Part shown: positions 51,362-60,011 of the stretch, one piece after another
Layout of the letters: each line of letters begins with the position of its first letter
How positions within the stretch are numbered: position 1 is the first letter of the stretch
From: Panacagrimonas sp965216845
Lineage (GTDB): Bacteria; Pseudomonadota; Gammaproteobacteria; Nevskiales; Nevskiaceae
Direction of reading: 5' to 3'
Length of the DNA stretch: 64,000 nt
NCBI GenBank assembly: GCA_965216845.1
Contig: OZ244200.1
Span: 124,001-188,000, forward strand
Notes under the pieces: model-generated
Told to the model about the DNA's origin: nothing
What the model saw: only the letters and a program-made list of their open reading frames with translations
Databases searched by the model: none
Translations under genes and position numbers: made by a program

Positions 51362-51967
51362 TCAATGGTCCAGGTTGCGCATCAGCTGCTCCAGCAGCGC
51401 CAGCTTTTGCGCTGGCGCGACGGTTTCGAGCATGCGTAATTTGTCGACCGGATCGAACGGGAGCATCTCACTCAGGCGGTGACTCACCCAGGCGACATCT
51501 TCGAATTTCGCCGGCGGTTCGAAATGCCGCTGACCGAACTTTTCCAGCAGGTCACGCAGAAACTCCGCCAGCACGGCGTATCGCGGCGGCAGCGCCTGTG
51601 GTTCGCTGGCGGGCAGGCATTCGACGCGCGCTTTGATCAAGCCGTCGGCTTGCGACCAATGATCGACAACGCGAAACGGACGTTCACCGACGCACATCAC
51701 CTTGAACAGGCCAGGGCTGGGCGTGTCCCATCTGGAAATGCGGGCCGTGCAGCCGATGGGGGCCGGAAGCGCTGGTTTCCCCACCTCCTTGCCTTCCAGA
51801 ATCTGGCAGACCCCGAACACCGAGGCATCGCGCAGACAGGTCTTGATCATGTCCACATAACGCGCTTCAAAGATGCGCAAGGGCAGGCGGCCGCCGGGAA
51901 ACAGCACGGTATTGAGCGGGAAGATGGGAATTTCCAGCGCGCCCGGCTCAGTCATCAGCGCCTCCAT
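51362..51967 (-). CDS. LON-substrate-binding-domain protein
   Basis: 201 aa (or 197 from 51955). The sequence EIPIFPLNTVLFPGGRLPLRIFEARYVDM is the hallmark of the LON N-terminal domain, without protease parts. Such stand-alone proteins are widespread and of unknown function. It overlaps the redoxin gene upstream and completes the HIT-redoxin-LON operon. Confidence 0.92.
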   Translation of the reverse strand: MEALMTEPGALEIPIFPLNTVLFPGGRLPLRIFEARYVDMIKTCLRDASVFGVCQILEGKEVGKPALPAPIGCTARISRWDTPSPGLFKVMCVGERPFRVVDHWSQADGLIKARVECLPASEPQALPPRYAVLAEFLRDLLEKFGQRHFEPPAKFEDVAWVSHRLSEMLPFDPVDKLRMLETVAPAQKLALLEQLMRNLDH

Positions 51968-52844
51968 GATCCACGCTCAACACATCCCCGGTGGCTCGTT
52001 CGATCACCGCGATCAGACCGTTGCCCAAGTCACGCTCCAAGCCCAGGCCGAACACCATCCAATCATTATCTTTGCGGTACGCCCGATACGGCGCCTGTCT
52101 TCTGACTTCGGCTTGGCCGTAACGGTCGGTCCAGCAGGCGGCGGCGGCTTGAATGGCCGACTTGCCGTCGTCAACGGGTGCAGTGCCGGCGCAAACTGGT
52201 TCGGAAGGGGTTTCCAGTGCTTCGAGATAAGCCGTGATCCAGGGCACCCAGATGTCTTGCGCCAATTTCACCGGTCGCGACCGGTCCACCACCTCGGCCT
52301 CGCGTTTGAGGTGAAGCGCATAAGGCGGCGGATATTGGCCTGGCAGCGCTACCGCCCGATCACCCAGCAATTCATTCAGCGTCTGGCGCACCGCCTTGGC
52401 CACATCAATCGGTGACGGCGGGCTTGGCGGTCGGGTATAGACAATGCGTTGGCGGGCATCGATCACCACCAGCCAGGGGGTGCGGACGATGCCGTAGCGG
52501 TGCCGCAAGGGATCACCATCGAGCAACAGTGGGAAGCTCAAGCCGCGTTCGCGCATCGCCGCAAGCGGATCCGCATCTTCCAGAATGTTGATGGTCCAGA
52601 GCTTCACCCCGTGATCGCGGTAATCCTCCCAGATATCCTGCACATAGGGTTGCAACGCACGACTGAACGGACACCAGGACGGCCAGAACATCAGCACCAC
52701 CGGGTCACCACCGGCATCCTGCGGGAAGCGCACGGATTCGCCGTCCGGCGTTTGCAGCGTCCACGGCGGCGCGATAGCTGGGGGTTGCGACGCCCAAAGC
52801 GTGCCTGCGAACAAGGCACACATCAGCAGCGCAGCGGTCCTCAT
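51948..52844 (-). CDS. Exported TlpA-like redoxin with a C-terminal NTF2-like domain
   Basis: 298 aa. A signal peptide (residues 1-20, ALFAGTLWAS) precedes a thioredoxin fold (about 25-165) with the active site WPSWCPFSRAL, in which the second Cys of CxxC is Ser. The C-terminal 110 residues (from about 185) contain CWTDRYGQAEVRRQAPYRAYRKDNDWMVFG, similar to NTF2-like fold domains. The start overlaps the HIT gene by 4 bases. The lone Cys argues against a normal thiol reductase. Confidence 0.7.
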   Translation of the reverse strand: MRTAALLMCALFAGTLWASQPPAIAPPWTLQTPDGESVRFPQDAGGDPVVLMFWPSWCPFSRALQPYVQDIWEDYRDHGVKLWTINILEDADPLAAMRERGLSFPLLLDGDPLRHRYGIVRTPWLVVIDARQRIVYTRPPSPPSPIDVAKAVRQTLNELLGDRAVALPGQYPPPYALHLKREAEVVDRSRPVKLAQDIWVPWITAYLEALETPSEPVCAGTAPVDDGKSAIQAAAACWTDRYGQAEVRRQAPYRAYRKDNDWMVFGLGLERDLGNGLIAVIERATGDVLSVDHGGADD

Positions 52845-53293
52845 ACGCCGGGCATCGCCTCAGCAATGGCAGTGGCGGCGTTCTCCAGATCGGCGCGCTT
52901 TGCCGCAGACTCGCGCTTGGGCAGGGCCAGTGTGCTGATGTGCCAGATCATGCGCATCACCGTTTTGGCGGTATCTCCGCGATAACGCGGGATCACGTGG
53001 ATATGCACATGCGGCACGCTCTGGCTGGCGCCCTTGCCGTCGTTGATCAACAGATGCTGCGCGGCGCTGCCCAGTCCGGCGCGTTGCGCGCGACCGATAC
53101 GCTGGGCCACCACCCAGAGATGCGCGCAGGTTTCCGGCGCCAGATCATCCAGCGTCGTCACCGACTCGCGCGGCACCACCAGCACATGTCCGCGATTGAC
53201 CGGACTGATATCCATGAAAGCAACACAGTGCTCATCCTGGTGGACAAAACTGGCCGGCAGCTTTCCGGAAATGATGGCATCGAATATGGTCAT
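52841..53293 (-). CDS. HIT-family hydrolase
   Basis: 150 aa. The histidine triad motif PHVHIHVIPRYRGD (H-x-H-x-H) and the upstream SPVNRGHVLVVPRE are clear. HIT proteins hydrolyse dinucleoside polyphosphates or aminoacyl-/purine nucleoside phosphoramidates. It is the first gene of the three-gene minus-strand operon. Confidence 0.92.
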   Translation of the reverse strand: MTIFDAIISGKLPASFVHQDEHCVAFMDISPVNRGHVLVVPRESVTTLDDLAPETCAHLWVVAQRIGRAQRAGLGSAAQHLLINDGKGASQSVPHVHIHVIPRYRGDTAKTVMRMIWHISTLALPKRESAAKRADLENAATAIAEAMPGV

Positions 53294-53362
53294 TGTTCGG
53301 GATCGGAGGTTTGACCCCGAAAAATGACGAGGCCAGGAAATCGCGCAAGTCCATCATAAGCA

Positions 53363-54190
53363 ATGTCCACATTGTCGCCGGAGAACCAGATGAGCGAAGC
53401 GTCCGCTAGCAGCGTGAACGTGGCGGTCGACGGGCCGATTTGCGTTGTCAGCATCAATCGGCCGCAAGTCAGAAACTGCGTGAACCGCCCGACGGCCGAG
53501 GCGCTGGCGGACGCCTTCCGTGCATTCGAAGCTGACGAGGCGCAAAAGGTGGCGATTCTCACCGGCGTTGGCGACCACTTTTGCGCTGGCGCGGACCTCA
53601 AGGCCATCGCCAGCGGAGAGGCCGAGCGCGCGAACCACATCCAGCCCGAAGGTGACGGCCCCATGGGCCCCTCGCGCATGATGCTGTCCAAGCCGGTGAT
53701 TGCCGCCGTAAGCGGTTACTGCGTGGCCGGCGGCATTGAGCTGGCGCTGTGGTGTGATCTGCGCGTTGCCGATGAAACCGCCATTTTTGGTGTGTTCTGC
53801 CGGCGTTTCGGCGTTCCGCTGATCGACGGCGGCACGGTGCGGCTTCCGCGCATGATCGGCATGAGTCACGCCTTGGACATGATTCTGACCGGACGCCCGG
53901 TGCATGCCGATGAGGCCAAGCAAATGGGGCTGGCCAATCGCGTCACGCCGGCTGGAAACGCGCTCAACGAAGCAAAAAAACTGGCCTCGGCGCTGTGTGA
54001 ATTTCCGCAAACCTGCATGCGCGGCGACCGCAGCAGCGCCTACGAACAATGGGGCATGTCGCAGGACGCGGCCATCGCCAACGAGTTCCAGCACGGCCTG
54101 GGCACGCTTGCATCCGGAGAAACCGTGTCCGGCGCCAGCCGCTTCAGCAAGGGCGTGGGCCGGCACGGCGAGTTCGGCGGCCAGGATTGA
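53363..54190 (+). CDS. Enoyl-CoA hydratase/isomerase family protein (crotonase)
   Basis: 275 aa. The oxyanion-hole motif FCAGADLKAI is near residue 74 and GYCVAGGIELALWCDLRVAD near 118; the second region lacks the canonical Glu pair in the usual place (EL in GGIELAL is present, one Glu; FCRRFGVPLIDGGTVRLPRM follows). Members act on acyl-CoA thioesters. A shorter start at 53390 is possible. The neighbours are not obviously of the same pathway. Confidence 0.85.
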   Translation: MSTLSPENQMSEASASSVNVAVDGPICVVSINRPQVRNCVNRPTAEALADAFRAFEADEAQKVAILTGVGDHFCAGADLKAIASGEAERANHIQPEGDGPMGPSRMMLSKPVIAAVSGYCVAGGIELALWCDLRVADETAIFGVFCRRFGVPLIDGGTVRLPRMIGMSHALDMILTGRPVHADEAKQMGLANRVTPAGNALNEAKKLASALCEFPQTCMRGDRSSAYEQWGMSQDAAIANEFQHGLGTLASGETVSGASRFSKGVGRHGEFGGQD

Positions 54191-54267
54191 TGCAGGTGGC
54201 GCCGTCCCTGGGCTGGCAAGGCAATACGCAGGCGCCGGTACATCCGCGGCCCTGTGACGGCCCCAGG

Positions 54268-54984
54268 TCAGGCAAGCGCTGATACCGCCGACGCATGCTG
54301 ATGTTGGTTTCTGGCTCCGCGTATGGTGAGAACCACCATCAAGGCAACCCAGGCGAATGCCACGGTCAGCGCGACCCAGAACGCCAGCAAGCCGTTCCAG
54401 GCGAATGGCCCCTGCTTGAACAGGGGCACCAGGTAGCCGGGCGCCGTCAAGGATGCCCCCAGAAAGGAAAAATAGCCGCTCCATCGCGGAAACACCGGCT
54501 CGGGCGCGCGATCACCAAGAATCGCAAGCCCGGTGACCAGCATCCACACCATGATTCCCGAAACCGGCATGGTGAACGCAATCCAGGACATATCGCTGAG
54601 CAGGTAGGTTATTTCTTCATTGCGGTCCGGCCGAAATGAGGTAATGGCAAACAAGGTCATGCCCATGGTGACCACCCCTGCGGTGAGAATCGCGCAGCCC
54701 ATTTGCGCATCGGCAAGTGTGCGCTGACCACCCTCCATGCGACGCATCTGTGTCGCCAGGGCGCTGCCGAAGGGCACCAGAAAAGCCAGGGTTGCCAGGG
54801 TGATTGCCATTCCCAGCTGAATTCGCAGCTCATGGTCGCTGTGAAGTTGCGCGATTCTTTCAGCCGAATCCGATGGCGCACTGGGCGGAATCATGTGACC
54901 GGCCATCAAACCCCAGCCCATCAACAATCCCAGTCCGAACACGATTCCGCCCAGCGCCGAGATCACCTGGTTTCGATATGCCAT
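54268..54984 (-). CDS. Integral membrane protein of unknown function
   Basis: 238 aa with six hydrophobic helices. The first starts at residue 6 (ISALGGIVFGLGLLMGWGLMA), and the helices are linked by short polar loops, with GSALATQMRRMEGGQRTLADAQMG in the loop near residue 75. No signal, no charged transport motif and no family was identified with confidence. Confidence 0.55.
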   Translation of the reverse strand: MAYRNQVISALGGIVFGLGLLMGWGLMAGHMIPPSAPSDSAERIAQLHSDHELRIQLGMAITLATLAFLVPFGSALATQMRRMEGGQRTLADAQMGCAILTAGVVTMGMTLFAITSFRPDRNEEITYLLSDMSWIAFTMPVSGIMVWMLVTGLAILGDRAPEPVFPRWSGYFSFLGASLTAPGYLVPLFKQGPFAWNGLLAFWVALTVAFAWVALMVVLTIRGARNQHQHASAVSALA

Positions 54985-55135
54985 TGCTCGCCGCTCCATT
55001 CATTTGAAGGACGAGTTTGCAATACCGCCCCGAGGCAACGCCCCTGTCGAAAGGATTGGGACGCCGCCCCAGGAATCAGGCGTCCGGCCGGGCGCCTGCC
55101 TGCACCGCCTCAGGGTGCATGGAAACACCAGGGCT

Positions 55136-55771
55136 TCATTCGGCCTGCACCTGCGTCACCCGCAGATAGGGCCTGATTTCATCCCAACCCTGGGGAAACA
55201 AATCCCTGGCCTGCTCGTTGGCAATGCTGGGCGGAATGATGACCTTGTCGCCCGGCTTCCAGTCCGCCGGCGTGGCAATCTTGTGCTTGTCGCCCATTTG
55301 CAGGGCGTCGATCACACGCAGAATTTCGGTGAAATTGCGCCCCACGCTCATCGGATAGGTCATGGTGAGCCGGATCTTCTTGTCCGGGTCGATGATGAAC
55401 ACCGAACGTACCGCGGCGGTTTCGCTCTGCCCCGGATGAATCATTTCGTACAACTCCGCAATCTTGCGGTCTTTGTCAGCAACGATGGGAAAACGCAGCA
55501 CCGTATTTTGCGTGTCGTTGACGTCCTCAATCCATTTCAGGTGCTCACCCACCGAATCCGTGGACAAACCCAGCGGCTTGACGTTGCGGGCGGCGAATTC
55601 TTCGCTCAACTGCGCGGTGCGCCCCATTTCGGTGGTGCAGACCGGTGTGAAATCAGCCGGATGGCTGAAGAAAAATACCCAGGAATTACCTGCCCATTGG
55701 TGAAAATTGATGTCACCTTCAGTGGTGGCGATGCTGAAGTCGGGTGCGGTATCGCTCAATCTCAGGCCCAT
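55136..55771 (-). CDS. 1-Cys peroxiredoxin (Prx6-like)
   Basis: 211 aa. The active site HPADFTPVCTTEMGR places the peroxidatic Cys near residue 45; the later part (KKIRLTMTYPMSVGRNFTEILRVIDALQ) is typical of the Prx6 group that lacks a resolving cysteine. The family reduces H2O2 and organic hydroperoxides. An extension to 55816 is rejected because MGLRLSDTAPDF is the usual start. Confidence 0.9.
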   Translation of the reverse strand: MGLRLSDTAPDFSIATTEGDINFHQWAGNSWVFFFSHPADFTPVCTTEMGRTAQLSEEFAARNVKPLGLSTDSVGEHLKWIEDVNDTQNTVLRFPIVADKDRKIAELYEMIHPGQSETAAVRSVFIIDPDKKIRLTMTYPMSVGRNFTEILRVIDALQMGDKHKIATPADWKPGDKVIIPPSIANEQARDLFPQGWDEIRPYLRVTQVQAE

Positions 55772-55916
55772 GGTGATCTCCTGTCGGGGTGGGAAGAATC
55801 GGAGCGCTAGCATCACGCTTATCGCCGAAAAGCGCTAATGAAATTTTTGTATGCGACCGATGTCCGGCCTCAATCGGTCAGCCAGCTCGGGGGCGGAATG
55901 GCGCTGCCAACACCGG

Positions 55917-56822
55917 CTATTGCGGCAACACTTCCACATCCCGCATCTGATAGATCACACCGTTGTCACTCTTGTCCCTGATTTTCAAACGCCCTGCCAA
56001 CACCAGCAATTCCCAACTGGCGGCAACGCCCGCATCAGAAAAGACTTCCACCGCACCGCCTGGGCCACCCGGAATATGGAAAAAGCAGCTCGGCGGCGCC
56101 GAGGTCAGCAGGAAGTGCTTTTGCCGCGCTTCGGCTTGCAACGGCATCATGAAGCCGGCCAACTTGACCCGCGTACCGTCCAGCGCCGCCACCGACTCGG
56201 GGAAGCTGGCGCGCAGCCAGCCATCTTCGTGATAGCCGATGTTGGCCTGCGCCAGCGTTTGCCAGGGCAGTGCGCCTTCAACGGTGGCCGGGCTGGGAAA
56301 ACCAGCCGCTTCCAGACTGATCACATTGATCAGCAACTCGGCTTTGGCATCGCCAACCCGCGCGGTGAGCCGATCCAGATTCATCGGCCCGCCCATGACC
56401 GCGAACTCGAATACCCCATATTCACCAGTTGCGCGCCCGGCCTCCAATGCGAACATCTCCACCAGCTTTGATTCACCCGCGATATCAAGCTCCGGCTTGG
56501 CGCCTGCAATGGGCCGGCCTTCACCATCACGTAGTTGCACCGCCAGATAGGCGTAATCCTGCTCCAGCAAGTCGATCATGGGCTGACCTTGCCCGTTGGG
56601 ATAGACCCCTTCGGCAAGGAATTCCACCTGAATATCCTTCGCCTGCTCCACGCTCACCGACGCCAGCGCGCCGTCGGCGGGCGCATCCATCCGCATTTCT
56701 TCAGCGGTGAGCTGGTTGCCTGCCGCTGGCGATTCCAGCCGCGTGGGTGCTTGCGCCTCCTCGGCGTCGCAAGCACTCAACACGCCGGCGCCTGCGTACA
56801 GCCACACCAACAAGCTCCGCAT
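55917..56822 (-). CDS. DUF3299-containing lipoprotein of the zinc-regulated ABC operon
   Basis: 301 aa. The lipobox GVLSAC gives a Cys near residue 15. The C-terminal DUF3299 domain (LAGFMMPLQAEARQKHFLLTSAPPSCFFH, then MRDVEVLPQ) is clear. The middle (residues 70-180) carries a beta-rich domain. Together with the ABC genes upstream it matches the set PA4064-PA4066 of Pseudomonas aeruginosa, known to be induced by zinc shortage. It starts two bases after the permease stop. Confidence 0.82.
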   Translation of the reverse strand: MRSLLVWLYAGAGVLSACDAEEAQAPTRLESPAAGNQLTAEEMRMDAPADGALASVSVEQAKDIQVEFLAEGVYPNGQGQPMIDLLEQDYAYLAVQLRDGEGRPIAGAKPELDIAGESKLVEMFALEAGRATGEYGVFEFAVMGGPMNLDRLTARVGDAKAELLINVISLEAAGFPSPATVEGALPWQTLAQANIGYHEDGWLRASFPESVAALDGTRVKLAGFMMPLQAEARQKHFLLTSAPPSCFFHIPGGPGGAVEVFSDAGVAASWELLVLAGRLKIRDKSDNGVIYQMRDVEVLPQ

Positions 56823-56823
56823 G

Positions 56824-58140
56824 TCAGCGCTCGGCCAACACCGAGGCGACATCCTGGCGATACGCCCGCCAGGCCGGCAACGCCGCCGCCAACAAACCCA
56901 GACCCAGCAGGCCCAACAGCAATAAAGTTTCTTCGGTCAGCCACACCCAGGCGTCAAGTTGGACGCCGCGACTGCCCTCCAGCCATGCGCTCAACATGGC
57001 CATGACGCCGTGACCCGATGCAAAGCCCAGAGCAATACCCAGGGCACCAAGCAGCAGCCCCTCCAACAATAGGCTCAGCATCAACTGGCCCCGGCTTGCA
57101 CCCAGACAACGCAACAGGGCCAGATCCGCGCGCCGCGTCTCCAGCGCGCCATACAATGCGGCAAAAATACTGAAACCCGCGGTCAATAACAGCACCGCGG
57201 CGAAGGCGCGCAATGCGTCCAGACCCAGACCGATCAGGCTCAACAAGCGCGTCAACTCTTGCGCCGGCGCCGCCGCTTGCAAGCCGCTGCTGCCGTTGAT
57301 CTGACGCGGCAGGCTCAAGGCCGCCATCGGCGAGCGATAACGGAGCAACAAGGCGGTGATCTGGTGATCCGCGTGTGCGTGGGCTTCCTCTTCCTGCACC
57401 TGGTGATCTGCATGCCGGACCTCATCACCATGATCGTGACCGTGACCGTGACCGTGACCGTGACCGTCTTCATCATGCGCGTGCGAATCCGCCACAGATT
57501 CGTCCGCCGCTTCGGCGTGCTGATGCTCGGCGTGCAGCATCCACACGCTGGATACATCGGTGAGAATCAGGCGATCCAATACGCTGCCGCTGGCGGCAAG
57601 CACGCCCACCACCCGATAAGGCCGCTCGGCGTGTTCGTGCCCGCCATCGGCCAGACCGTGCGCGCCGGAAAAAGCGTCGCCCACCTCAAGGCCGGTTTCG
57701 CGCGCAACCCCGGCGCCCAACACCGCTTGCAGCGGCGTCTGCCAGAACGCGCCGTGGTCCAACTCGGCCTGATACAACGCCGCGTAATCCGGCGTGGTGC
57801 CGACGATGCGAAAGTTCTGAAAGCTGTCCCCCAATGCCAGCGGGATGGCACGCTCAACTCGCGCATCATCCGCCCAGACTTGTGCCTCACGCAGGGCGAT
57901 ATTGCCGGTAGGAATATCCGCGTGATACACGCTGGACAGAATCAGCTGCAAGGGACTGCCCTTTGCGCCCACCACCAGATCGATGCCTTGCGCATCGCGC
58001 GCCACAAGCTTGGCGAATTGTTCGCCCGCCAGTAACAGCAGCACGATGCTGGCGGTGCCCAGCGCCATCAGCAGCGCGTTGACCACCGTTCCCAAGGGCT
58101 TGTAACGCAGATGGGCCCAGGCCAGATGCAACCAGCTCAT
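56824..58140 (-). CDS. ABC transporter permease (MacB/FtsX type) with His-rich loop
   Basis: 438 aa. A first membrane helix (about 18-38) is followed by a large periplasmic domain (about 40-295) and three helices (about 300-430) in the FtsX/MacB arrangement. The periplasmic part contains a stretch of alternating His/Gly/Asp (about residues 206-245, HDEDGHGHGHGHGHDHGDEV), a probable zinc-binding segment, encoded by a five-copy hexanucleotide repeat. It overlaps the ATPase gene by 4 bases. Confidence 0.88.
   Translation of the reverse strand: MSWLHLAWAHLRYKPLGTVVNALLMALGTASIVLLLLAGEQFAKLVARDAQGIDLVVGAKGSPLQLILSSVYHADIPTGNIALREAQVWADDARVERAIPLALGDSFQNFRIVGTTPDYAALYQAELDHGAFWQTPLQAVLGAGVARETGLEVGDAFSGAHGLADGGHEHAERPYRVVGVLAASGSVLDRLILTDVSSVWMLHAEHQHAEAADESVADSHAHDEDGHGHGHGHGHDHGDEVRHADHQVQEEEAHAHADHQITALLLRYRSPMAALSLPRQINGSSGLQAAAPAQELTRLLSLIGLGLDALRAFAAVLLLTAGFSIFAALYGALETRRADLALLRCLGASRGQLMLSLLLEGLLLGALGIALGFASGHGVMAMLSAWLEGSRGVQLDAWVWLTEETLLLLGLLGLGLLAAALPAWRAYRQDVASVLAER
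57435..57464. repeat. Five exact copies of a hexanucleotide inside the permease gene
   Basis: CGTGAC is repeated five times in a row (57435-57464) and encodes, on the minus strand, the Gly-His alternation of the His-rich loop. Gain or loss of a unit keeps the frame and changes the number of His-Gly pairs. Confidence 0.7.
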
Positions 58141-58799
58141 TCGCGCGCCTCCAGCTCAAGCTGCTGATCGAACTGCCCACGCAAGCGGCGATCATGACTG
58201 ACCACCAGTAATGCGGCGCCGATCTCTGCCGCCTGCGTGCGCAACAGCGTCAAGGTGCGTTCGGCATGGACATCGTCAAGACTGGACGTCGGCTCATCGG
58301 CCAGCAACAGGCGAGGCTGTGACAACAAGGCGCGCGTCACGGCAACGCGTTGTGCTTGCCCCTGACTGAGTTGGGCCGGCATGCGACCGGCCAGATGTTG
58401 GACGCCCAGCTTTTCCAGCAGTTGCATCGCAGCCGCTGGATCACGGCTGCGACCAGCCAAGCCTTGTGCCCACAGCAGATTTTGCAGCACCGTCAGCGCC
58501 GGCAGCAGATGCAGCCTTTGAAACACGATGCCAATGTGTTGACCACGGAAACGGTCAAGCTGTCGGCTCGAAAGCGCCGTCAGCGCCTGTCCAGCAATAT
58601 GAATCTCGCCTTGCGCGGGTCGCAACAAACCGGCGATCGCGTGCAACAAGGTGGATTTGCCGCTGCCGGACGCCCCCATCACCAGCATTTGTTCAGAAGG
58701 CGCCAGACTCAGCGCGTCCAGCACCAGCACCGGCGCCGCGCCATAGTCATGACATAGCGCCTGAATCCGCAAGGCCGGCGTTTCAGGCATGGCCGTCAA
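58137..58799 (-). CDS. ABC transporter ATP-binding protein
   Basis: 220 aa. Walker A GASGSGKSTLL (near residue 40), signature LSQGQAQRV (near 147), Walker B LLLADEPTSSLD and the H-loop VSHDRRL are all present, in the MacB/LolD class. It pairs with the FtsX-type permease that overlaps its stop. Its own start overlaps the MerC-domain gene by 17 bases. Confidence 0.93.
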   Translation of the reverse strand: MTAMPETPALRIQALCHDYGAAPVLVLDALSLAPSEQMLVMGASGSGKSTLLHAIAGLLRPAQGEIHIAGQALTALSSRQLDRFRGQHIGIVFQRLHLLPALTVLQNLLWAQGLAGRSRDPAAAMQLLEKLGVQHLAGRMPAQLSQGQAQRVAVTRALLSQPRLLLADEPTSSLDDVHAERTLTLLRTQAAEIGAALLVVSHDRRLRGQFDQQLELEARE

Positions 58800-59187
58800 A
58801 GGCCATTTTGCAGCCTTGCAAGCGGCGCAGGTTCAGTAGATGACTCGCGATCAGCGCCAAACTGCCCACAACGGTCAGCGGCAGCTCCCAGTCGGGCCGC
58901 CCCAGAAACGGCGCAATCGCCAATACCGTCAAAGCCACCACGCCCGCGATCAGGATCGCGCGGTGACCGTGGCGGGCGCAGCCGCTGCCCAAGGCCCATG
59001 CGCTGATGGGCAATACCAACAGCAACAGGCCGCGATGAATCCAGGATTCGTAGTGATCCAATACGCTCAGCGCCGGCAACAGGGCAATCAGCAGTGGCAG
59101 CATCAGGCAATGCAGCACGCATAGGCCCGACAGACAAATCGCCGCATGATCGGCGCGTGGCTTGCGCCGGGTTGCCCTCGACCTCAT
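58783..59187 (-). CDS. MerC-domain membrane protein of the zinc locus
   Basis: 134 aa from the ATG at 59187. Four membrane helices are present; the first carries the pattern LSGLCVLHCLMLPLL, with Cys-Val-Leu-His-Cys matching MerC-domain proteins, which are often found in Zur-regulated clusters. It is different in sequence from MerC at 13973. Its start overlaps the folE stop by 4 bases, so it is coupled to folE. Zinc transport is inferred, not shown. Confidence 0.75.
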   Translation of the reverse strand: MRSRATRRKPRADHAAICLSGLCVLHCLMLPLLIALLPALSVLDHYESWIHRGLLLLVLPISAWALGSGCARHGHRAILIAGVVALTVLAIAPFLGRPDWELPLTVVGSLALIASHLLNLRRLQGCKMAFDGHA

Positions 59188-59849
59188 CGCCTGGGTTCCA
59201 GCAAACGCCACAAGCGATCCTGCAAATGCTCGCTGGACGCGAACACGCCGGTGAAGTGGGTGGTCACGGTGCTGATGCCGGGTTGCCGCACGCCACGGGT
59301 GGTCATGCATTGGTGCGCGGCGTCAATCACCACCGCAACGCCGCGCGCATTCAGCGTTTCCTGCAGGGTGTCCCCAATCTGCGCGCTCAGCGTCTCCTGG
59401 GTCTGCAGGCGCCTGGCAAAGGTTTCCACCACCCGCACCAATTTACTGATGCCTACCACCCGCTTTTCCGGCAAGTAGGCCACATGCGCCAGCCCCAGGA
59501 TCGGCACCATGTGGTGTTCACAGTGGGACTCCAATCGAATATCCCGCAACAGCACGATGTCGCGATACCCTGCGACTTGCTCGAAACTCGGATTCAGCAA
59601 GTCCGCCGCGTTTTGCCCATAGCCGGCGAAAAACTCTTCATATGCGCGCGCCACGCGTGCGGGTGTATCCAGCAAACCTTCTCGCTCGGGGTCATCACCC
59701 GCCCACCGGATCAAGGTCCGCACGGCAGCCTCGGCCTGGCTGCGACTGGGGCGCTGCAGCAACGCGCCATCGGAAAGCGCCGATGCGGCGGGCGGCGGGG
59801 TCGGCGCGGACGCATCCGGAATGGCTTCGGAACGGCTGATTGACGACAT
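59184..59849 (-). CDS. folE: GTP cyclohydrolase I, zinc-dependent type
   Basis: 221 aa. The zinc and catalytic motifs of FolE are clear: SHCEHHMVPILG (Cys and His ligands), GISKLVRVVETFARRLQ and HQCMTTRGVRQP (second Cys). It makes dihydroneopterin triphosphate for folate. The first 35 residues are a Ser/Ala/Pro-rich tail not needed for the fold. The gene opens an operon with a Zur-box-like element in its promoter, which is unusual for the zinc-dependent form: Zur regulons more often carry the zinc-independent FolE2. Confidence 0.93.
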   Translation of the reverse strand: MSSISRSEAIPDASAPTPPPAASALSDGALLQRPSRSQAEAAVRTLIRWAGDDPEREGLLDTPARVARAYEEFFAGYGQNAADLLNPSFEQVAGYRDIVLLRDIRLESHCEHHMVPILGLAHVAYLPEKRVVGISKLVRVVETFARRLQTQETLSAQIGDTLQETLNARGVAVVIDAAHQCMTTRGVRQPGISTVTTHFTGVFASSEHLQDRLWRLLEPRR

Positions 59850-59872
59850 GGAACGGCATTTCCTGAGACACA

Positions 59873-59892
59873 ATTGTACGTTATAACATAAC
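59873..59892 (-). promoter_or_regulatory. Zur-box-like operator and -10 box before folE
   Basis: GTTATAACATAAC (59880-59892) is an inverted repeat, arms GTTAT and ATAAC around three bases, the same layout as the core of the gammaproteobacterial Zur box. On the minus strand it is followed by TACAAT (59873-59878), a good -10 box, about 24 bases before the folE ATG. Repressor binding there would block folE and the four genes behind it. The divergent zur-like gene starts 120 bases away. Confidence 0.7.
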
Positions 59893-60011
59893 TTTATGGC
59901 GCCGAATCCGCTTCGTGCCGGCGCCCGGTCCATGTTTCCTGGTGACGGTGAGCTGGCGGCGCCAAAGAACCGGCGTTTCCCCCGCAATGAACCTGTCCCT
60001 AGAATGAACCC

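Noticed and set aside
57435..57464. Tandem repeat considered as a CRISPR or other array
   Set aside because: The unit is six bases without spacers and lies inside an intact coding region.
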